From Actinomycetes bacterium (GTDB lineage Bacteria > Actinomycetota > Acidimicrobiia > Acidimicrobiales > Bog-793): a stretch of 64,000 nt of DNA. The translations under genes were made by a program, and so were the position numbers. This document shows positions 8,925 to 22,223 of the stretch, in pieces. The DNA lies in the NCBI GenBank assembly GCA_021809425.1, contig JAKBAA010000003.1, positions 39,646 to 103,645 of the forward strand, in the 5' to 3' direction. The number at the start of each line of letters is the position of its first letter. Position 1 is the first letter of the stretch. Under the pieces are notes generated by a model. That model was not told the origin of the DNA and did not search any database. It was given only the letters and a program-made list of their open reading frames with translations.

Positions 8925-10544
8925 TCAGCTCGTCACGAGGTGCTCGCCGCTCACCACCACCTGCACGGACCATGGCTGCACGGCTGTCGGGATCACGCTG
9001 GCCGCGGCGTTCGAGGCGACGTCGGTGAAGTTGTTCGTGAAGTAGACCGGCCCACCGGCGACGATCTGGCCGGTCATGCTGACGTTGCTGTTGAAGCTGA
9101 CCGGCCCGGGCGTGTAGAGCAGCACGCTCACGCTCGGGTCGAACACGGTCGAGTTCGTGCCCGTGATCCCGCCCGTGCCGTCGCCGTACGGCACGACGAT
9201 CGCCACCGTGTGGCTGCTGCTCGACGCCGACTGGAAGATGTTGCACCCCCAGTCCTGGAAGCTCTGCACGAAGAGCACGAGGTTCGTGTCGAGCGACTCC
9301 GTCGAGATCCCCGGCCCGGTGCAGCCGCTCTGCCCTCCGGGGAGGTCCACGGCGCAGCCCGGGGCATCGATGACCGTGGTCGGCGCCGTCGAGGCGTCGA
9401 CGAGCTGGGTGAACGGGCTCGGCCCCGCCCCGCTGTGCGAGTAGCTCAGGTTGAAGAAGCTGCCGCAGGTGTCGGTGCCCGACCCGGTGGCGGCGATCGG
9501 CACGTAGGTTGTCCCCGCCGGCCAGCCGCTGTCGCCCGGGTCGGTCACCTGGGGGAACGGCGGCGCCTTCGGCATCGCCACCCCGGCCGGGATGCACGAG
9601 GCCGACCCGGTGCACACCGTTCCGCCGACCGTCGGCGCGCCGGCGTTGTGCACGTAGGCGCCGCTCGCGTACAGGCTGCCCCCGATGATCGGCGTCGGGT
9701 TGCCGAAGGTGGCGCCCCCGGCCGTCACGTCGACGTCGCCGCGCACGACCGAGTAATTGTCCATCTCGAGCGATCCGCCGAACACCTGGAGGGCGCCCAG
9801 GTTCACCGTGTCCGCCACCTGGACGGCCCCGCTCCCCACGTAGAGCGTCCCGCCGATGGTGCAGCTCCCCGAGAGCACCTTCGACAGGCTGCCCACCTCG
9901 ACGTTGCCCTGGATGACGTTCGAGTTGGTGCAGCTCCAGGCCCCCCCGGCGTACAGGCTCGGCAGGGCGGTCGACGTCCCGGCTTCGACGACGGCCTGGG
10001 AGTCCATCCCGATCGAGCTCGGTGTGTACACGGCGTAGTCGAAGGCCGGTAACGGCGTCGGCACGGCGTCCAGCGTCACGGTCCCCTGGATCTCGGTCGC
10101 GGCAGCCCGGTCGCGGCCCGTCGAGGTGACCACGGCAGTGACCGCCGACGGCAGCACCCCCGGCAGCGGGCACGACAGGGCGCTCCCACCGCTCGCGTAG
10201 GCGACCGACACCGTGTAGCTGCCGTACGCCATCGCCGTCGCCGACCCTGAGCACGCCGGAAGCCCCGACGGCGACGTGGCGTCCTTCATCTGCACCACGG
10301 CCGCCTGGAACCCGCTCTCGGCATCCAGGCGGGCGGTCGTCCGATCGACATACGCGCCCGTCTGGCCGCTGCTCGAGCTGGCGTTCCCGAGGGCGACCGT
10401 CGTCACGGCGATGAGCACCACCGCGACCACCAGCACCAGCACGAGGACGCTCCCGCCGTCGCCTCCCGCGTCGCCGGCCCGTTCTCGGAGCCGTCGCCGG
10501 AGGGCTCCTCGCTGCACCGCCCGCATCTCGTGCCGCTCGTTCAT
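8925..10544 (-). CDS. PilX-like pilus assembly/minor pilin protein with repetitive beta-rich ectodomain (paralogue 2)
   Basis: N-terminal 'GGSVLVLVLVVAVVLIAVTTVALGNASSSSGQTGAYVDRTTARLDAESGFQAAVVQMKDATS'; similar in order and motifs to the neighbouring 10641..12383 ORF. Confidence 0.65.
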   Translation of the reverse strand: MNERHEMRAVQRGALRRRLRERAGDAGGDGGSVLVLVLVVAVVLIAVTTVALGNASSSSGQTGAYVDRTTARLDAESGFQAAVVQMKDATSPSGLPACSGSATAMAYGSYTVSVAYASGGSALSCPLPGVLPSAVTAVVTSTGRDRAAATEIQGTVTLDAVPTPLPAFDYAVYTPSSIGMDSQAVVEAGTSTALPSLYAGGAWSCTNSNVIQGNVEVGSLSKVLSGSCTIGGTLYVGSGAVQVADTVNLGALQVFGGSLEMDNYSVVRGDVDVTAGGATFGNPTPIIGGSLYASGAYVHNAGAPTVGGTVCTGSASCIPAGVAMPKAPPFPQVTDPGDSGWPAGTTYVPIAATGSGTDTCGSFFNLSYSHSGAGPSPFTQLVDASTAPTTVIDAPGCAVDLPGGQSGCTGPGISTESLDTNLVLFVQSFQDWGCNIFQSASSSSHTVAIVVPYGDGTGGITGTNSTVFDPSVSVLLYTPGPVSFNSNVSMTGQIVAGGPVYFTNNFTDVASNAAASVIPTAVQPWSVQVVVSGEHLVTS

Positions 10545-10640
10545 CGTCGCTCTTCCCGCTCGACGCGTCCCTGCGTCGAGGTCGTCCCCACCTGCCCGGA
10601 TGCGGTCCGCCTCGGCCGCCGGGCGGCCAGGCGGCTCGTG

Positions 10641-12383
10641 TCAGACCTTCACGAGCGTCTCCCCCACGAAGCTCACGCTGCCGAGCAGCGGCTGGACCGC
10701 CGTCGGCACGATGCTCGCCGCCTGGTTCGAGTAGGTGAGCGGGCATCCCGCGGTCGCCGGGTCGTAGAGGGTCGAGGGGCCGTAGTAGGTGGCGATGTCC
10801 TGGCCCGCCACGACCTGGCCGGTCATCGGCGTCGGCCCGTCGGACGACGACGGCGCGCACTCGTAGGTGACGCTGCCCGGCGTGTACAGCAGCACCTGCA
10901 GGTTCGGGTCGAACTCGGTCGTGGGGGCGAGGACGATGTCCCCCGTGCCTGGTGACGGGACGACGACGGCCAGTCGGTGCCCGGACCCGCTGCTCACCGA
11001 CCCCGAGTCGAACGCGACGCAACCGCTGTCGGTGAAGCTCTTCACGAACAGCACGACGTCGCTCTGCAACGTGAACGTGTCGTTGCTCGGGCATCCGCCC
11101 CGGCTCGGACTTCCGCCCTGCAGGCTCACGTCACACGTCGGCGCGTCGACGACGGTCACCGGCGCCGTCGACCCGTTGACGAACGCCACGAAGGGGCTCT
11201 CGCCGCCCCCGGAAGCCGTGAAGAAGCTGCTGCACGACGTGTACGTGGGCGAGCTTCCCCCCGAGCTCGCCGTCGGGACGGCCAGGTAGTCGGCCCCCGA
11301 CGGCCAGCCCGAGCTTCCGGGGTCGGTCACCTGGGGGAACGGCGGCACGCTCGGCATGCCGAGCGACGAGGGGATGCAGCTCGGCGAGCCCGAGCAGGTC
11401 TGGCCGACCACCGGCCCGCTCGCGCTCGAGGAGACCGTGCCGCTCGTCAGCAGGTTGCCGTCCACCGTGGGTGGCTGCGCGTTGTTCAGCGACGAGTTGA
11501 ACGGGTCGTCGGCCTTGCCGGCGCCGTCGATGAACGAGACGTCGCCGCCCGAGACCACGGCATTGCCGGCGACCGTCCCCCCTTCCATCTCGAAGGAGCC
11601 GCCGGACAGGTCGAGCGATTCCACGAACCCCTGGTCGCTCATCGTGAGCGACGCGCCGTCGACCGAGAGGGTCCCGAGGATGGCGCACTCGTCGCTCACC
11701 GTCGCCCCCGTGCCGCCGCTCCCGGCCTGGACGTTCGCCGACAGCACGTTGTCCTGGCGACAGTCGAGCTGGCTCGCGTAGACCTGCGCGAACGAGCTCT
11801 CGCTTCCCGAGTTGACCGGCTCGAGCGAGTCGAGCGTCATCTTGCCGGCCGCGTACAGCACGTAGTCGAAGGCCGGCAAGGGGACCGGCGTCGAGGTGAC
11901 GGTCACCGTCCCGAGGAGCTTCACCGTCGACGACCCGAACGTCCCGGTGGCGTCGACGAGCGCCGTCATCGTCGACGGGAGCGAGCCGGACAGCGGGCAG
12001 GACAGCGCGCTCCCCGTCGCGTCCTCGTAGGTGACGCTCACCGTGTAGCTCCCGTAGGCGAGCGGCGCCGTCTGCGGGGCGCAGCCGGGCAGGTCGATCA
12101 GCGACGTGGCGTTCTTCATCTGCAGCACCGTCGCCTGGATGCCGCTCTCCGCGTCGAGGCGCGCCGTCGTGACGTTGGCGTACCCACCGGTCTCGCCGCT
12201 GCTCGCCGACGCGTTGTTGAGGGCCACCGTCGTGACGGCGATGAGCAGCACGGCGACGACGAGCACGAGCACCAGCACGCTGCCGGTGTCGTCCCGTCCG
12301 CTCCGGACCTCCCGCCAGCGGTGCCGAAGGAAGCGCACCACGCCCGCTCCCGCTCCTGGTCGGCCCCGTCCCACCTGCCGCAT
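10641..12383 (-). CDS. PilX-like pilus assembly/minor pilin protein with repetitive beta-rich ectodomain (paralogue 1)
   Basis: 'TGSVLVLVLVVAVLLIAVTTVALNNASASSGETGGYANVTTARLDAESGIQATVLQMKNATS', 'MPSVPPFPQVTDPGSSGWPSGADYL', shared with the adjacent paralogue. Confidence 0.65.
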   Translation of the reverse strand: MRQVGRGRPGAGAGVVRFLRHRWREVRSGRDDTGSVLVLVLVVAVLLIAVTTVALNNASASSGETGGYANVTTARLDAESGIQATVLQMKNATSLIDLPGCAPQTAPLAYGSYTVSVTYEDATGSALSCPLSGSLPSTMTALVDATGTFGSSTVKLLGTVTVTSTPVPLPAFDYVLYAAGKMTLDSLEPVNSGSESSFAQVYASQLDCRQDNVLSANVQAGSGGTGATVSDECAILGTLSVDGASLTMSDQGFVESLDLSGGSFEMEGGTVAGNAVVSGGDVSFIDGAGKADDPFNSSLNNAQPPTVDGNLLTSGTVSSSASGPVVGQTCSGSPSCIPSSLGMPSVPPFPQVTDPGSSGWPSGADYLAVPTASSGGSSPTYTSCSSFFTASGGGESPFVAFVNGSTAPVTVVDAPTCDVSLQGGSPSRGGCPSNDTFTLQSDVVLFVKSFTDSGCVAFDSGSVSSGSGHRLAVVVPSPGTGDIVLAPTTEFDPNLQVLLYTPGSVTYECAPSSSDGPTPMTGQVVAGQDIATYYGPSTLYDPATAGCPLTYSNQAASIVPTAVQPLLGSVSFVGETLVKV

Positions 12384-12385
12384 CG

Positions 12386-13123
12386 CTACTCCCCCGCCTG
12401 CGCAGGCTCGACGGTCAGGCTGCTCTGCAGCGCCGCCACCGTCGTCTGCATCGACACGGTCGAGCTCACGTGCTGCACCGTGCAGGTCACCTGGAGCGAG
12501 ATGGTCGCCGACGCACGCGCCGTGCTGCTCGCCGCCGCCACCTGGAACATGCCGTCAGATCCGGGTGCCACCGAGCAGCTCGTCAGCCCGGACGTGCTCG
12601 CATCGCCGGCGATCACCGTCGCCTGCGCGCTCGAAGGGCTCCCGCTCGCCGCCCAGCTCTGCTCCTCGAGCAACCCGTTGCCGTTGGCGCTCGGCGCCTG
12701 GTACCACCACTGGACCCAGTGGGCGGTCCCGAAGGCGGACGTGGAGATCTCGAGGCCGTCGTTCGTCGTCTCCTCGGGGCACGTCGAGCCGAGGACGGCC
12801 GCCGTCGGGGCCGACCCGCTCGTGTCGAGCAGGCAGACCTGGGCGGCCGAGGAGAGCTGGACGGCCAGGTCCTGCAGGGCGACCCGGCCGGCCGCCGTCG
12901 CCTGCTGCTCGGCCGTCGTCGTCTGGGACGCCCGCGTCACCGAGGCGGCGAACGGGATGAACATCGCCATGATGATCGACGTGATCAGCATCACCACGAT
13001 CAGCTCGATGATGGTGAACCCGCCGTCGCCCCGGCCGGACCGTCGCGCCGCTGCCGCCGGCGCCCGCCGCCGCCAGCGGCCTGCGAATGGGCCAACCGGC
13101 CCCGGCCGTGCAGCTGCGCTCAC
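12386..13123 (-). CDS. type IV prepilin-like protein (PilW/PilJ-like minor pilin)
   Basis: 'RGDGGFTIIELIVVMLITSIIMAMFIPFAASVTRASQTTTAEQQATAAGRVALQDLA'. GTG start 13123 overlaps the upstream stop (GTGA). Confidence 0.8.
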   Translation of the reverse strand: MSAAARPGPVGPFAGRWRRRAPAAAARRSGRGDGGFTIIELIVVMLITSIIMAMFIPFAASVTRASQTTTAEQQATAAGRVALQDLAVQLSSAAQVCLLDTSGSAPTAAVLGSTCPEETTNDGLEISTSAFGTAHWVQWWYQAPSANGNGLLEEQSWAASGSPSSAQATVIAGDASTSGLTSCSVAPGSDGMFQVAAASSTARASATISLQVTCTVQHVSSTVSMQTTVAALQSSLTVEPAQAGE

Positions 13124-13569
13124 AGCCCGCCCGCGAGCACCGTGCGCGACAGCGACGTCCCGCCGCTGCAGCCTGGCCAGGTGACCGTGATCGTGAACGT
13201 GTACGTCGGCAGCGCCCCCGTGCCGCTCGTCGTCGACGAGTAGGCCGTGCAGTAGACCACCCCGTTGATCGTCGTCGTCGGCGGGTCCGGCGCCAGGCCG
13301 GGCAGCGAGCTCGCCGCCGTTCCCTGGATCTGGGCGTCGGCGGCCGACAGCAGCCCGGTGGCCGCCGATCGCTGCGCGTTCTCGGCGACCACGCGCAGCG
13401 AGGTGCCCGTGCCGAGCACCACCGCCAGCCCGACCACCGCGAACACGCCCATCGCCACCATGAGCTCGACGAGGGTGAACCCGCCCTCTCCGTCCCCGGG
13501 ATAAGCCGTCCCGGCGCCGCGCCCGCGCAGGCACCGCCGAAGGGCGCGTGCCGCCACGATCGTCCGCAT
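13120..13569 (-). CDS. type IV prepilin-like protein (minor pilin)
   Basis: 'EGGFTLVELMVAMGVFAVVGLAVVLGTGTSLRVVAENAQRS'; ATG at 13569. Confidence 0.8.
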   Translation of the reverse strand: MRTIVAARALRRCLRGRGAGTAYPGDGEGGFTLVELMVAMGVFAVVGLAVVLGTGTSLRVVAENAQRSAATGLLSAADAQIQGTAASSLPGLAPDPPTTTINGVVYCTAYSSTTSGTGALPTYTFTITVTWPGCSGGTSLSRTVLAGGL

Positions 13570-13574
13570 GGCGC

Positions 13575-14189
13575 TCAGCCGCCGGCCGGCGCGCTCGCCG
13601 TGCTGGCCGTGCCGGCCGTCGACGAGGCGCCGAGGGAGCTCGTGTAGGCAGTCGCGGCGATCGTCGCGTGGTAGGCGCCGCCGCGGCCCGACACCACGTC
13701 GCCGTTGCTCGGCCCGGTGACCTGCAGCTGCTGCACGGTGACCAGCCGGCGCAGGTCGTACAGGCCGTTGACGAAGCGAGTGATGCCCGGCCGGCCGCCC
13801 GACACGGTGAGGTTGAGCGGGATCGTCGAATAGCCGCTCGCGCCGTTCACGGCGTTGTCCGTGATGCTGTCCAGCTGGAGCCCCTGGGCCGTCGCCAGCC
13901 GGTAGATCTGCACCACGAGCGTCGGGGCGTCCGGTTGCGGCGGCACGGCCAGGTCGAACGTGCGGATGAGCTGGCGCGCCTGGTGCTCCTTCTTCGCCAC
14001 CGCACGTAGCTGGAGGACACGTGCCTGGAGCGACACGAGCGTCGCCTGGTCCGACGTCTGCTGCTGGCGGGCCGACGACAGCTTCGCGGACTCCGGGGAC
14101 ATCCAGGCGAACCACCAGGCGGCGACCAGCACGACGCCGGCCACGGGGGTCCAGAACAGCTTCCGGCGGAGGAGCGCGGTGAGCTTCAT
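13575..14189 (-). CDS. pilO: PilO-like type IV pilus assembly protein
   Basis: Short N-terminal TM, coiled coil, 'QLDSITDNAVNGASGYSTIPLNLTVSGGRPGITRFVNGLYDLRRLVTVQQLQVTG'; position between pilMN and prepilins; ATGA overlap with pilMN. Confidence 0.75.
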   Translation of the reverse strand: MKLTALLRRKLFWTPVAGVVLVAAWWFAWMSPESAKLSSARQQQTSDQATLVSLQARVLQLRAVAKKEHQARQLIRTFDLAVPPQPDAPTLVVQIYRLATAQGLQLDSITDNAVNGASGYSTIPLNLTVSGGRPGITRFVNGLYDLRRLVTVQQLQVTGPSNGDVVSGRGGAYHATIAATAYTSSLGASSTAGTASTASAPAGG

Positions 14190-15883
14190 GGGGCGAACCC
14201 TTCGAATCGCTGGCTGCGCTTGCTCCGCAGCAGGTCGGTCAGGTTGAGCTCGGCCGTGAAGTCGACCTTGCTCGAGCTCGACGTCAGCCCGGAGTACTGG
14301 ACGATCTGGAACACGTGCGACCCCGACAGGGCGTCGAACCACGACTGGAACCCCGGATAGCTCGAGCTGGCCAGTGACAGGCTCACCGTCCCGAGCACCG
14401 CTCCGCCCGGCGACGACGCCAGCGTCCCGCTCGAGGTCGACGAGCTGGACGTCGTCACCGCTCCGGCGTTCGTGCCGCTCGCGCCGTTCAGGCTCGTCGT
14501 CGCTACCCCCGGCGGCGTGACCCGGCCGAGGTCGGCCAGCACGGCTGGCCAGGACACCTCGCTCGCAACGAGCGGCTGGACGATCCGCTGGTCGGCGACC
14601 GCCGTCGCCTCCAGCCGCTGCGCCTTGGCGAGGCGCGGCAAGCTCGCCTGGAGCGACGTGATCGACGCCTGCAACGCGCTCACCGACTGCTCGGTGCGCC
14701 GCACCTGCACGAAGCGAGCGGCACCTCCGCCGGCGGCAGCGAGCACCACGACGCCGACCCCGGCGAGCACCGCCCGCTCGGTGACCTGACGTCGGCGCAG
14801 GCCGAGCACCTCTGGCGGCAGCAGTCCTGCCGCCTGCTTGCCCGACGGGGCGAGCGCCAGACCGACCGCTACGGCACCGCGCTGGCCGATCGAGGTGCGG
14901 TCTCCGTCGGTCCGCACGCGTGCCAGGCCGTCGAGGCAGCTGCGCAGCTCGACCGGGGCCGCCATCTGGAACTGCAGCCGCTCCCCCATCCCGGCGAGCA
15001 GGGCGCCACCCCCGGTCAGCACGACCTGGCGCACCTCCCCGGCTCCGGGCAGCGACGAGTAGTACAGGATCGAGCTGCGGATCTCGTTGAGCAACGCCGC
15101 CGAGGCGTCTCGGGCGGCCGCCACGGTCTCGGCGGGCACCGCCGTGAGGACCGCCGAGCTCGATCCGAGCCGCAGCTTCAACGCCTCGGCATCGCTGAAG
15201 GGCACGTCGAGCGTCGAGGCGAGCGCCCGCGTCACCGAGGCCCCGCCAGCGGCGACCGTGCGCACGAAACGCACCTCGCCACCCTCATGGACCACGAGCA
15301 GGGTCAGCTCGGCGCCGATCGACACGATCGCCTCGGGACCGCCCAGGCCCTCGCCGGCGAGGCAGCGGACGAGCGCCGAGGAGGCCAGCTCGACCGCCTC
15401 GACCACGAACCCCGCCTCCTGGACGCACGCCACGAGCGGCTCCACCAGGTCGCGGTGTGCCGCCTCGACGAGCACGTTCATCCCGTCGGCCGCGTTGAAC
15501 CCACGCAGCCGGCGAGCCTGCAGCAGCGTCCGCTCGGGCGGGAACGGCACCACCTCGAGCGCCTGCATCCGTGCCGCCGCCTCGATCTCGCCGTCCGGCA
15601 TCGGCGGCATCACCAGCTGGCGGGTGATCGCCCGGAGACCGGACACCGACAGGCGCACCCGCCGGGGCGAGCCGAGCGGGCGACGCGCCACCTTCGCCGT
15701 CCGGCTCGCCTTGACGAGCGCCTCCCGCACGACCTCCGGCTCGGCGACGCCCCCGTCGACGACGGCCCCGAGCGGCAGCGGCACCTCAGCCCAGCCGACG
15801 AGCCGGCGGCGTTGGCCGCTGCCCTCGACTGCGGCGATGCGGACGGCGGTCGACGAGATCTCGACGCCGGTGCGCTCGCTCAT
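14186..15883 (-). CDS. PilM-PilN fusion, type IV pilus assembly
   Basis: N-terminal actin-like PilM ('VGVEISSTAVRIAAVEG'-type start, 'VVLTGGGALLAGMGERLQFQMAAPVEL'), then 'LLPPEVLGLRRRQVTERAVLAGVGVVVLAAAG...VSWPAVLADLGRVTPPGVATTSLNG' typical of PilN, in one ORF. Confidence 0.85.
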   Translation of the reverse strand: MSERTGVEISSTAVRIAAVEGSGQRRRLVGWAEVPLPLGAVVDGGVAEPEVVREALVKASRTAKVARRPLGSPRRVRLSVSGLRAITRQLVMPPMPDGEIEAAARMQALEVVPFPPERTLLQARRLRGFNAADGMNVLVEAAHRDLVEPLVACVQEAGFVVEAVELASSALVRCLAGEGLGGPEAIVSIGAELTLLVVHEGGEVRFVRTVAAGGASVTRALASTLDVPFSDAEALKLRLGSSSAVLTAVPAETVAAARDASAALLNEIRSSILYYSSLPGAGEVRQVVLTGGGALLAGMGERLQFQMAAPVELRSCLDGLARVRTDGDRTSIGQRGAVAVGLALAPSGKQAAGLLPPEVLGLRRRQVTERAVLAGVGVVVLAAAGGGAARFVQVRRTEQSVSALQASITSLQASLPRLAKAQRLEATAVADQRIVQPLVASEVSWPAVLADLGRVTPPGVATTSLNGASGTNAGAVTTSSSSTSSGTLASSPGGAVLGTVSLSLASSSYPGFQSWFDALSGSHVFQIVQYSGLTSSSSKVDFTAELNLTDLLRSKRSQRFEGFAP

Positions 15884-15955
15884 CGCCGAGCTCCCCTGCG
15901 CTGGAGGTGACGGGCGCCGGTCATCGCCGCACTCCCTTCCATGTCAGGCCGCATG

Positions 15956-17188
15956 TCAGCCACCGCCCTGCACGAGCTTGATGTAGTTGAACATCGGCAG
16001 GTACAGGCTGACGACGATGACGCCGATGCAGGCGCCCATGAACACGATCATCGCCGGCTCGAGCAGCGAGGTGAGCCCCGTCACGGTGGCGTCCACCTCG
16101 TCGTCGTAGAACTTGGCCACCTTCGCCAGCATGTCGCCGACCGCCCCCGACTCCTCTCCGGTCTCGATCATCTGGGTCACCATCTTGGGCATCACCGGCG
16201 ACGCGGCCAGGGTGCCGGCGAGCGAGCGCCCCTCGCGTACCCCCGTCCGGGCTCGGCGTGCGGCGTTCGCCACGATCACGTTGCCGACGTTGTCGGCGGC
16301 GATCGTCAGCGCCTCGATCACGCCGATGCCCGACGAGAGCACTGCCGACAGCGTCGTCGAGAACCGGGCGAGGGCGATCTTGTGGTTCAGCTTGCCGAAG
16401 ATCGGCAGCCGCAGCTTCAGCTGGTCGAACGCCTCCCTTCCCTTCTCGGTGGCGATCGCCCGGCGGACCCCGACGAGGAGCGCCAGCAGGCCGGCGATCA
16501 CCGCCAGCACCCACACGCTCGCCACGATGCTCGAGATGTGGAGCACGATCCGTGTAGGTAGCGGCAGCGTGCCGTGCAGCGAGCTGTAGATCCTCTTGAA
16601 CGTCGGCACCACGAACACCATCAACGCCGCCATCACCGTGATCACCACGAGGACGACCACCACCGGGTACATGAACGCCGAGCGCACCTTGCGGCGCAGC
16701 TCGACCTGCTTCTCGATCTGGTCGGCCACCTTCAGCAGCACGATGTCGAGCTGACCGCTCGCCTCGCCCGCCTTCACCATGGCCACGTAGATCGGCGAGA
16801 AGATCCGCGGAAAGTGCTCGAGCGCGGACGAGAACGACGAGCCTCGCTCGACCTCCACCCGGATCTCGCCGAGGGCGTTGCGGAGCACCTTGGCCTCGAT
16901 CTGCTCGGACAGCGCGCTGAGCGCCCGAACGAGCGTCAGGCCCGCCGACACCATCGTGGCGAGCTGGCGGCTCATCACCGCGACGTCCTTCAGCTTCACC
17001 CGGTCGGACAGCCCCGGGATGGCGATCTCCCGCTTCAGGTCGAGGCTCGAGGCCTCCTTGATCTCGATCGGCAGGTAGCCCATCTGGCGAAGCCGCCCGG
17101 CCACCAGCGTCACGTTGTCGCCGTCCAGCTTGCCCCGGACGAGGTTGCCCGTCTGGTCCCGGACCTTGTAGTCGTAGGTCAGCGTCAC
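15956..17188 (-). CDS. pilC: type IV pilus inner-membrane platform protein PilC
   Basis: GTG 17188: MTLTYDYKVRDQTGNLVRGKLDGDN...; 'VMSRQLATMVSAGLTLVRALSAL', 'LEPAMIVFMGACIGVIVVSLYLPMF'. Confidence 0.92.
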   Translation of the reverse strand: MTLTYDYKVRDQTGNLVRGKLDGDNVTLVAGRLRQMGYLPIEIKEASSLDLKREIAIPGLSDRVKLKDVAVMSRQLATMVSAGLTLVRALSALSEQIEAKVLRNALGEIRVEVERGSSFSSALEHFPRIFSPIYVAMVKAGEASGQLDIVLLKVADQIEKQVELRRKVRSAFMYPVVVVLVVITVMAALMVFVVPTFKRIYSSLHGTLPLPTRIVLHISSIVASVWVLAVIAGLLALLVGVRRAIATEKGREAFDQLKLRLPIFGKLNHKIALARFSTTLSAVLSSGIGVIEALTIAADNVGNVIVANAARRARTGVREGRSLAGTLAASPVMPKMVTQMIETGEESGAVGDMLAKVAKFYDDEVDATVTGLTSLLEPAMIVFMGACIGVIVVSLYLPMFNYIKLVQGGG

Positions 17189-18962
17189 TGGATGCCCTTT
17201 CGCAGCGCTGCCCCCGGGCTGCGCAGGTAGTCGAGGAGCTGCGACGGGTCGCGCGACCCGTCCTTCGCCATCGCCTCCGTGATCCGCTCCTCCCCCACCG
17301 CCTGGGCCAGCGCCTGGTCCATCGTCTGCATCCCGACGGCGCCACCGGTCTGCATCAGCGAGTAGATCTGGTGCGTCTTGGCGCTGCGGATCAGGTTGCG
17401 GATGGCCGCCGTGCAGATCATCACCTCGGTGACCGCCACCCGGCCCGCTCCCTCCGACGAGAGGAGCAGCTGCTGGGTCACCACCGCCTCGAGCGCCCCC
17501 GCCAGCTGTACGCGCACCTGCGCCTGCTGGTTCGTCGGGAACACGTCGATCAGCCGGTCGATCGACTGCGGCGCGTCCTGGGTGTGCAACGTGGCGAACA
17601 CCAGGTGTCCCGTCTCGGCCGCCGTGATCGCCATGGCGATGGTCTCGAGGTCGCGCAGCTCGCCCACCAGGATGACGTCGGGGTCCTGGCGCAGGGCGTG
17701 ACGGAGCGACTCGGCGAACGACCGGGTGTCCTGGCCGACCTCCCGTTGGTTGACGATCGAGCGCCCATGGCCGTGCAGGAACTCGATCGGGTCCTCGACC
17801 GTCACGATGTGGAGCGGCTTCGACTGGTTGATCACCTCGACGAGCGACGCCAGCGTCGTCGACTTGCCCGACCCGGTCGCCCCGGTCACGAGGACCAGGC
17901 CCTTGTTCAGCTCTGCCAGCCGCCCGACGACCGCCGGCAGGCCGAGCGACTCGAGCGACGGGATCTCGTCCGGGATGGTCCGCAGCACGGCGCCCACGGC
18001 GCCGCGCTGCTGGAACACGTTCAGCCGGAACCGGCCCAGCCCGGGCACGGCGTGGCTCGCATCCAGCTCCTTCGTCTCCTCGAACCGCTCGCGCAGCGCG
18101 CCCGGCAGGATCCCGAAGATCATCCGCCGGATCTGCTCGCCCTGCAGGCGGGGAAAGTCTCGCAGCGGGCGAATGGCGCCGTCCACCCGCACCGCCGGCG
18201 GGAACCGATCCGTCAGGTGGAGGTCGGAGGCACCTTGCGCCACGGCAAGCGCCAGCAGCTCGTTCAGGTCGAGGTCGGTCACCGCCTCGCCCGCCATGCG
18301 GTCGTTGCGCCACGACACCCAGTCGCCCGGTGTGACGCCCGGTGCGGTCGGTCCGGGCTCCACCACCTTCAGGTGGGACGTGACGCCCGGGCGGGCCGCC
18401 ACGGCGGCTCCCGTCGGCGGCCGGCCCACCGCCGGGGCACCCGCCGCCAGCGGGCCCGCCGACCCCGCGGCGGCCGGGCCCGGTGAGCGGTCGGCCGGAC
18501 CGGAGGGCCGGGACATCGCCACCGTCGTGTGCAGGTGGGCGTCGATCGCCCGCGGGTCGGCCAGCACGAGCTCGTCGATCTGCAGCTCGATCGCCGCGGC
18601 GATGGCCCGGATCGTCTCGGCATCCGGTGGCTCGGCGCAAGCCAGCTTGAGGCGCTGACCGTGCAGGCGGAAGCCCAGCACCCCGTGGGCACGCGCCAGC
18701 TCCACCGGCACGGCCGCCACCGCGGCCGGGTCGGGGGGCTGCGCCGACAGGTCGACGAGGCCGAGGCCCGAGATGGCCGACAGCCACCCCATCGCCGTCG
18801 CGGCGTCCACCACCTTCTCGGTGGCCAGCGCGATCGCCACGTGCGTCCCTGCCTGGCCGGCCGCCCGGACCCGCTCGGCGACGTCGGGGGCGATCGAGCG
18901 GCTCGAGACGAGGCCGTCCAGGATCTGCTCGGTCCAGCGTGCCCCGGTCGAGAGGACGACGC

Positions 18963-18966
<4 letters not shown>
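17185..18966 (-). CDS. PilT-family ATPase with N-terminal T2SSE_N-like domain
   Basis: MSVVLSTGARWTEQILDGLVSSRSIAPDVAERV...; 'ASDLHLTDRFPPAVRVDG', Walker A 'TGATGSGKSTTL', 'RQDPDVILVGELRDLETIAMAITAAETGHLVFATLHT'. Confidence 0.9.
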
Positions 18967-22124
<3,158 letters not shown>

Positions 22125-22166
22125 CTTCCTCGCTGGCGCGCTGCAGGGCCGGCGTGCCTCGAGGTG

Positions 22167-22193
22167 CTAACGGCAGGACCGCCATCAAATTCA
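22167..22193 (-). promoter_or_regulatory. putative sigma28/WhiG-like promoter of the pilB operon: TGAA-N15-GCCGTTAG
   Basis: Reverse strand TTGAATTTGATGGCGGTCCTGCCGTTAG, about 40 bp upstream of pilB ATG 22124. Confidence 0.5.
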
Positions 22194-22223
22194 AGTCGGG
22201 CCGGCAGCAGCCGTTGGCAGTCT

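Noticed and set aside
22125-22223. c-di-GMP (GEMM) riboswitch upstream of pilB or pilA
   Set aside because: Looked for GEMM-like conserved GGCAAACC/GACGCAAAGC elements; none found, and the leaders are too short.
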